DNA from: Pithys albifrons albifrons
Taxonomy: Eukaryota > Chordata > Aves > Passeriformes > Thamnophilidae
DNA length: 64,000 nucleotides
Direction: 5' to 3'
Assembly (NCBI RefSeq): GCF_047495875.1
Contig: NC_092497.1
Coordinates: 71,950,112 to 72,014,111, forward strand
The translations under genes and the position numbers were made by a program. The notes beneath the pieces are model-generated. The model searched no databases. It was given only the letters and a program-made list of their open reading frames with translations, and was not told the DNA's origin. Positions 60,242-64,000 of the stretch are shown here, piece by piece. Each line of letters opens with the position of its first letter. Positions within the stretch are counted from its first letter, which is position 1.

Positions 60242-60448
60242 CTTAATGACTTACTGCAAGTTACCGAAGCCTTTTTTTATCTGCAAGAGCTATTCCTCAG
60301 CCTACTGCGTTATCCTGAATTTTGGAATGTTCAGTTATCCCAGTTTTGTCTGCAGCTGCTATGCTTCTGTGAAGTGTGTTTAAATGCAACAGGAGAATGC
60401 TCATCTTTGATCTCCTTGATGGAGGACAACTTTGAGCTTCTAAAAGAG
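60242..60448 (+). CDS. FOCAD: FOCAD exon, residues 234-302
   Basis: A 207-nt phase 0-0 exon after CTACCTCTCTACAG, donor GTAAGA. It encodes LNDLLQVTEAFFYLQELFLS, SLLRYPEFWNVQLSQFCLQL and ends SLMEDNFELLKE. Alternating hydrophobic helices fit the HEAT/ARM-like solenoid. Frame intact. Confidence 0.95.
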
Positions 60449-60863
60449 GTAAGAGTATATGGGGGGAAAAATAAAATAGTTTTATTAAATTTAAAGAATG
60501 TTTAAGACAGTAGAGACATTCACACATGACAGGCAACTAGTGTTGTTTCAAAATTTCTGATTTTGTTTCTTGCTTGAAGACTTTCAGAAGGCAAAAACTG
60601 CAATGATTCTGTATACGTCAGTTTATCTTTTAGTATAGGAATTGACTTAAACTGAGCTAAAATGGTTTGAACAAAGTAACATCATGTAGTTATTTAGTTA
60701 AAATACTATTTTCACACTGTTCACATTCTTTGTTGCTTTATCACTGCATGTGCACTCAGTATGATTCATGAAGATGCTTCTTTTTTTTGTTTTGGTGGTT
60801 GCCTATTTGTACTGTTTAATGGCACTGAAAAAGACACAAGCTGTTTTCTTTTTTTCCTCATAG

Positions 60864-60951
60864 ATTTTTCCAGTGGACCAGTGTATAATTGGGCTAGCGC
60901 TTCTACTGCTGCAAACACCAGAAAGTCAGCAAAAGTCTGTCTTGAGTCTAG
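60864..60951 (+). CDS. FOCAD: FOCAD exon, residues 303-332 (part)
   Basis: An 88-nt exon after TTTTTCCTCATAG, donor GTAAAG. It encodes IFPVDQCIIGLALLLLQTPE, then SQQKSVLSL and one base of the next codon. IIG.ALLLLQTP.SQQK is a recognisable focadhesin motif. Confidence 0.95.
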
Positions 60952-61619
60952 GTAAAGCTCTTCTTGTGGAAGAGGAATCCACACTCTTAAAATTGTGTCT
61001 TTGTTTCTTCATGTTTATGGGAATAAGCCTTTCATTGTCCTGGAGTTGGATTAGGTGAAGTAATAAGCAGAATTTTTCCTGAATTTAAAAAGTAATGGCA
61101 ATAAAGATACAGTTTCCTGCTACACTGATATTTGTCTTGAATGTTACTGTATTTTAAACTCCCTGCTATCTTGGAGCTTATCTGTTTAATTTTTGAATCA
61201 ACAACAGGATATTCTCAGCTAAAGTTCATGCGTCCTGAATAGGTTCTTTTGAAGATATGGAGAACAGGCCTTCCAGTCATGGCAATATTTGGCTGGGCTT
61301 TTGACATAGCAGTTCTGATTAATACAGTTATTCCAGTAAAAGCAAAGGTCTGCTACATTTTGTTATTGTATTTCTTCCTGCCATTAGGTACTTTGCTATA
61401 AACATCAGAAATGTATGTGTCTCTAAATAAAAGTTTCCCTGAAAAGATCTTTTGCCCATTACCTCTGTTATACACATACTGTATTTCTGGGGACTGTTAC
61501 TTTGCATGACTGGAGCGTGTCCTAGAAATGTCTGTGTCATACCTAAAAGTACACATTATGTTCATTCTTTTTTCCCTATGTTTTTTTGTCTTTGTTTTTC
61601 CCCACCTTGTCTTAAATAG

Positions 61620-61822
61620 TGTACAAGCTCCTTTTGTGTTCAGAAACCCAGAACAACTCAACCACAGCCCTTACTTTGGTGATGCCTTTGCTGCAGATCT
61701 TATCTTCTACAACAGTTGGAGACTGCCTTTTAGGGGATGATTCTGGAGCTACCAGGAAGCAGCTGGCTGTAAATATTTTGCGAATATTACAGGAGGAAGA
61801 TGTGAAGGATGAACAGGAATTG
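61620..61822 (+). CDS. FOCAD: FOCAD exon, residues 332-399
   Basis: A 203-nt exon after CACCTTGTCTTAAATAG, donor GTAAAC at 61823. Two bases complete a Val codon, then YKLLLCSETQNNSTTALTLV, MPLLQILSSTTVGDCLLG and, at the end, ILQEEDVKDEQEL in phase 0. LVMPLLQILSST is conserved. The rest of the gene (about 1,400 residues) lies beyond 64000. The pyrimidine tract of this acceptor is interrupted by TTAAA. Confidence 0.94.
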
Positions 61823-63155
61823 GTAAACTGATAAAGCTCTTTTTTTCTTCTTTTGGGACAGGTAGGGAAGGCATTTTGCATTTTTGCTGCATTATGCCAG
61901 TCTGCTTGGAAAGACTCTGAATGTGTGAGCATCTTTGTGTAATACATTCTACGAAAACATTTGACAATATGTATAATCCATAAAACTAGACTACTGGTAA
62001 AGTGGCATTGTGTTTGTGTGCTAGATACTGTTTTAGCAAGTAAGATTTTTCTTTACTGTTAAGGGACTGCATAGAATGAAGGTTTCACCTGCCTTATTAA
62101 GCAAGTAACAGAACTTAGAGGAAACAAAGTTATTTGTATTTATTTGTTTCTTTCCGACTTGCTTATTCTTCTCATCTGTATCCTTTTCCTTACTGCTGTA
62201 TGTGACTGTCACCTACCATTCTTTCTCCTTTGGCTGAACAGAGTTACAGAATACCTAAGTGTCACTTTGCAAATTTTAGCTTATTAACGTGATTCTTTTT
62301 ATCTGTGCTATTGGAGCTTTTTGTTTGTTTTAGTTATTTACTTATGTCCCACTTCTCTGCCATCCATCCATTTGTGCTCTGTGTTCTGAGAACAGGTGGC
62401 AACAAATCTCTTTGGTCAAGACGTGCTTACAACTAGGGAAGCTAAACTCCTGTTATTTTGTGTGGGAGGGTGATGAAGTGACAAGTTGGAGACAGAAACA
62501 GCATACCAATTCTGAGTTCTGCCATGTATCCTTGTCCTTGTCCTGGAATTCCTCACCAACTTCATCTTCTGTTTCCAGAAATCTGAAAAAACAAGACCAT
62601 ATGTACTCCTAAAGAAAAATAACTGTTTTGAAGTTCACTAAAGCTTAGACCTCTTATTCTGCTCTGAAAGAACAGTGGGAAGGTTCTACGTAGACCTCAT
62701 TTCCTTCTAATAGGACATGCTAAACTGAAAACTCTTGTCTTTTGTGGGAATTCTCAAACAGTCTCTATACATCAAACTCACTGATCCTTGCAGAATTCAA
62801 AGTAGCACGGCAGATCTGTGGTAGTACATGGTTAGCAATGAAAATGTGGAGACAGACACTCATTTTGCCTCATCGTTGTTAGCAATAAGTATGCCAATAA
62901 CCTTTGGTTCTCAACTAAAAGACTAAAAAATGTAGACTTTCTCTTTAGTGTTACCATGAGTTCAGTGTATTTTTATTGTGGGATCAGATCAATTCTGAGA
63001 ATAAAATCTTGATTGAATTGTCCTTAGACTTTCCTCAGACTGGAAATGGGCAGGAAAAGAGGTAGGGAAAAGAAAAACAAGTTTTATGTCCGCAGTGAAC
63101 GAGCTTTAAACAAAAGCATTTAAGAGCAAACATCAATAAGTTCTGGTTTATTTTC
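61823..63155 (+). other. FOCAD intron
   Basis: No exon or repeat recognised before the terminal CR1. Confidence 0.55.
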
Positions 63156-63735
63156 ATAGAATCACAGAACACCCCAGGCTGGAAGATCATCTAATGCAGC
63201 CTTTGATAGGAAAGGGAGCCTAGATGAGATTATCTAGTACCCTGTCCAAACCTCCAGTGATGGGGACTACACCATGTCCCTGGAGAGGTTATTCCAGTGA
63301 ATGACTGTGGGATGGTCACATCTCTCTCTGCTAGCAATGCCCCCATGGATGCAGCTCAGGATCCACTTTGCCTCGGTAGCTGCAGTGACGTGCTGCTGAC
63401 CCATGTTCAGTGTGTTGTCCACTGGGACCTCCAAGCCCTCCGCAAGACTATTCCAAGCCTCATGGATCATAGCCTGGATGGGCTCTCTAGTTATGCTGTC
63501 CCAGGAGCAGGACTTGGCACTTATCCTTGTCGAACATTACACAGTTCTTGCTGGCCCACTCCTCCAGCCTGCCCAGGTCTCTGGAAGGTGGCTCTCCCTG
63601 CTGACGTGTCCACCTGAACACCCTGTTTAGTGACATCAGCAAACGTGGTGAAGGTGTTTTCAGTCCCATCATCCAGATCATTTATGGAGGTCAGTACTGA
63701 TCCCTGGGGCCTCCACTTGTGACAGGCTACCAGTC
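63156..63735 (-). mobile_element. CR1 LINE, 3' part, degraded
   Basis: The + strand begins with the complement of the CR1 tail (TCATAGAATCACAGAACACC). On the - strand broken frames give QVDTS-like and LTSINDLDDGTENTFTTFAD strings, the second a decayed RT FADD region. It is from another, more diverged CR1 subfamily than the one at 57454. Confidence 0.85.
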
Positions 63736-64000
63736 TGAGCAAAACCTGTTGACCAGGAGGAAAGAAGCTATTGAGAACCTCTGTCTTCTCAGCTGTATTA
63801 GTAACCTCTTTCCTTGCCTTATTTAGTAATGGCTGTGCCTTCCCTGTGCTTTGGTTTAACTGCTCATGTATCTGAATAACCCTTTCATCTCCTTAACATC
63901 TGACCAGTTTCAGTTTTCACTGAACCCTGACCTTCATGTCTGTAATTCTGCATACTCTAGGATCCTAGCAAGGGTCTTGTAGTACTCAATGGGTATTTGG
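63736..64000 (+). other. FOCAD intron, window end
   Basis: Unremarkable intronic sequence. Confidence 0.5.

Noticed and set aside
36409..61619. A bird counterpart of the mammalian microRNA hosted in FOCAD (miR-491)
   Set aside because: I looked for its mature-like sequence in the introns and saw none; the reading was by eye, so a diverged copy cannot be fully excluded.

Overview
This is vertebrate nuclear DNA, almost certainly from a bird. It has intron-split genes, two CpG islands, many 5'-truncated CR1 LINEs with the avian ATTCTATG-type 3' tail, and ERVL-type LTRs of the kind common in bird genomes. The window spans the head-to-head MLLT3 / FOCAD locus (the order also seen on human 9p21). 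I cannot name the species. A 5S-rRNA-derived SINE present in three copies may help place the lineage.

Layout. From 1 to about 20.0 kb is the start of the large MLLT3 intron 2 (gene on the - strand), repeat-poor and AT-rich, with one recognised LTR and two candidate LTRs. From 19.7 to 21.35 kb is the MLLT3 CpG island, holding coding exon 2 (20015-20195), a 478-bp intron 1, coding exon 1 (20674-20685), GC/CCAAT/NRF1-like promoter sites and an 18-bp x 14 minisatellite. From 21.4 to 33.7 kb is intergenic DNA with CR1 copies, two members of one LTR family (one nested in an older LTR-like repeat) and a truncated 5S-SINE. From 33.7 to 34.6 kb is the FOCAD CpG island, with a candidate noncoding first exon and a 16-unit, about 40-bp GC-rich minisatellite. 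From 36.3 kb to the end lie nine FOCAD exons on the + strand. They join in phase without a stop (57+75+155+105+102+205+207+88+203 nt = 399 codons) and encode the N-terminal fifth or so of focadhesin. The introns hold CR1s, two ERVL-type LTRs and two full-length 5S-SINEs.

Function. MLLT3 (AF9) is a YEATS-domain reader of acetyl/crotonyl-lysine linking chromatin to the super elongation complex and DOT1L. FOCAD is a large helical-repeat protein, described at focal adhesions and in support of the SKI mRNA-surveillance complex. The two genes are divergently transcribed from separate CpG islands about 13 kb apart. I see no evidence for a prokaryote-style or otherwise new multi-gene system. The points worth a second look are the two promoter minisatellites, the 5S-SINE family with target-site duplications, an LTR nested in an older LTR, an overlapping upstream ORF at the FOCAD start codon, and a few local repeats and hairpins.
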